Assembly: GCA_030598075.1 (NCBI GenBank)
Contig: JAUVQP010000079.1
Location: forward strand, 1-7,255
DNA length: 7,255 bases
Source of the DNA: Miltoncostaeaceae bacterium
Lineage (GTDB): Bacteria > Actinomycetota > Thermoleophilia > Miltoncostaeales > Miltoncostaeaceae
Direction: 5' to 3'
Shown: piece after piece, positions 6,590-7,255 of the stretch
Layout: each line of letters opens with the position of its first letter
How positions within the stretch are numbered: the stretch's first letter is position 1
Position numbers and translations under genes: made by a program
Notes under the pieces: model-generated
What the model was told of the DNA's origin: nothing
The model's database searches: none
The model's input: only the letters and a program-made list of their open reading frames with translations

Positions 6590-7255
6590 GTGACGCCCCA
6601 CACCCAGCCGCCCGCGTTTGGGATGTCCCCGACGCCCGCGGCGCCGTTTGCCGCACGAGGCCTCGGAGTCGTAGTACGGGCGGGCCTTCTCGTATCCGCC
6701 GCCGGCGCGATCCTGGCGTCCCTCGCGCCGGTGGGCGACCTGGCCGAGGGGCCGAGCCGCCTCGGCTTCGGATCGGCCGTCCAGGAGCCGAGCATCCTCG
6801 TCACCGTGCTCGCGCTCATCGGCCTCGCGCTTCTGGTTGTCGCGGCCGCGATGCCGTGGTCCTGGGCGCACTACTCGGGCATCGCGATCGCCGCGACCCT
6901 CGCGTCCTTCTACCTGTTCTTTGTGATCGTCGCGCGCACCGACGACGAGCTGTTCGAGGGCGCCGCCAGCGTCACGCTGAAGGGCGGGTCCATCCTCCTC
7001 ATCCTCGCCGCGCTGGTGACGATGGCGGGCGTCGTCGTCGCGCTCGTCGGCAACCAGCACGGTGCCCAACCCGACCCCGCCGACTTCGCCGACGCCGCGG
7101 GGAAGACCTCGGGCAAGGCCATCGCCGCTCTGGTCCTCGGCGTCGTGAGCTCGTTCTCCGGGTTGCCCACGGCGCCCTTGGCGGTCGCCTTCGCCACGCG
7201 GGCGGGCCTCGACATCAAAGCGTCGGGCAACCGCCTCGGTGGGCGGCGCATGGCG
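6590..7255 (+). CDS. Multi-pass membrane protein with DUF4190-like C-terminal part (3' end missing)
   Basis: Not recognised as a named protein. The frame is open to the right edge (last full codon 7253-7255), giving at least 222 residues. A Pro-rich start (MTPHTQPPAFGMSP) is followed by hydrophobic segments at about 6659-6730, 6794-6859, 6872-6930, 6985-7048 and 7105-7170. A MPWSWAHYSG loop lies between the second and third; a short Asp-rich linker precedes the fifth. The last part, AIAALVLGVVSS... then A.RAGLDIKASG and RLGGRRMA, resembles the DUF4190 pattern of small Gly-rich double-span proteins common in Actinobacteria. The start is uncertain: GTG 6590 (22 bases after ddl) or ATG 6623 (55 bases after); neither has a good ribosome site. 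Alternating hydrophobic spans and polar loops in this frame, same strand as the operon, support it over the Arg-rich opposite-strand frames. Function unknown; cotranscription with ddl is possible. Confidence 0.78.
   Translation, partial: MTPHTQPPAFGMSPTPAAPFAARGLGVVVRAGLLVSAAGAILASLAPVGDLAEGPSRLGFGSAVQEPSILVTVLALIGLALLVVAAAMPWSWAHYSGIAIAATLASFYLFFVIVARTDDELFEGAASVTLKGGSILLILAALVTMAGVVVALVGNQHGAQPDPADFADAAGKTSGKAIAALVLGVVSSFSGLPTAPLAVAFATRAGLDIKASGNRLGGRRMA

Noticed and set aside
6586..6598. Small hairpin GGGCG-TGA-CGCCC after ddl, as a terminator
   Set aside because: The stem is only five pairs and no T run follows, so termination is unsupported. It also overlaps one candidate start (GTG 6590).
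5095..6819. Minus-strand frame of 574 codons opposite pknB, ddl and the start of the last gene
   Set aside because: Arg-, Ala- and His-rich without domain motifs. The opposite strand carries ddl with all catalytic motifs.
6488..7251. Minus-strand frames over the right end (6488-7069 and 6910-7251)
   Set aside because: The plus-strand frame from 6590 shows alternating membrane spans and a DUF4190-like end, whereas the minus frames are charged or Arg/Ala-rich without a recognisable family.

Overview
The window is a tightly packed, all plus-strand piece of a very G+C-rich genome. It carries the cell-growth and Ser/Thr-phosphorylation operon typical of Actinobacteria. In order: the 3' part of a PP2C-type Ser/Thr phosphatase gene (pstP), a SEDS-family glycosyltransferase gene (rodA/ftsW type), a class B penicillin-binding protein gene (pbpA), a PASTA-domain Ser/Thr kinase gene (pknB), a D-alanine--D-alanine ligase gene (ddl), and the 5' part of a multi-pass membrane protein gene that runs off the right edge. 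In well-known actinobacteria (for example Mycobacterium) the order is fhaA-fhaB-pstP-rodA-pbpA-pknA-pknB. Here there is one kinase instead of two, and ddl follows it. This points to an actinobacterium outside the classical model genera, perhaps a deep-branching class such as Thermoleophilia. The lineage is inference from gene order and base composition only.

Layout: 1-863 pstP (5' end missing), 860-2188 rodA, 2181-3614 pbpA, 3611-5539 pknB, 5536-6567 ddl, about 6590-7255 membrane protein (3' end missing). The four junctions from pstP to ddl overlap by 4 or 8 bases, three of them as GTGA stop/start overlaps. All four downstream genes appear to start with GTG. This is strong evidence for one transcript with translational coupling. 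No internal promoter, terminator, tRNA, rRNA, insertion sequence or CRISPR array was seen. No gene-free stretch exceeds about 55 bases.

Working together (known family roles plus inference): Ddl makes the D-Ala-D-Ala end of the peptidoglycan precursor. The SEDS protein polymerises lipid II and the class B PBP crosslinks the new strand through that same D-Ala-D-Ala. PknB reads cell-wall precursor or fragments through four extracytoplasmic PASTA repeats and phosphorylates division and wall-synthesis proteins. PstP reverses the phosphorylation. The window therefore holds substrate supply, synthesis, sensing, and the on and off switches of wall growth. The points most worth a second look are ddl inside this operon, the altered kinase activation loop, the degenerate last PASTA repeat, and the unrecognised membrane protein at the right edge. 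I found no clearly new biological system here; it is mainly a lineage-specific version of a known one.
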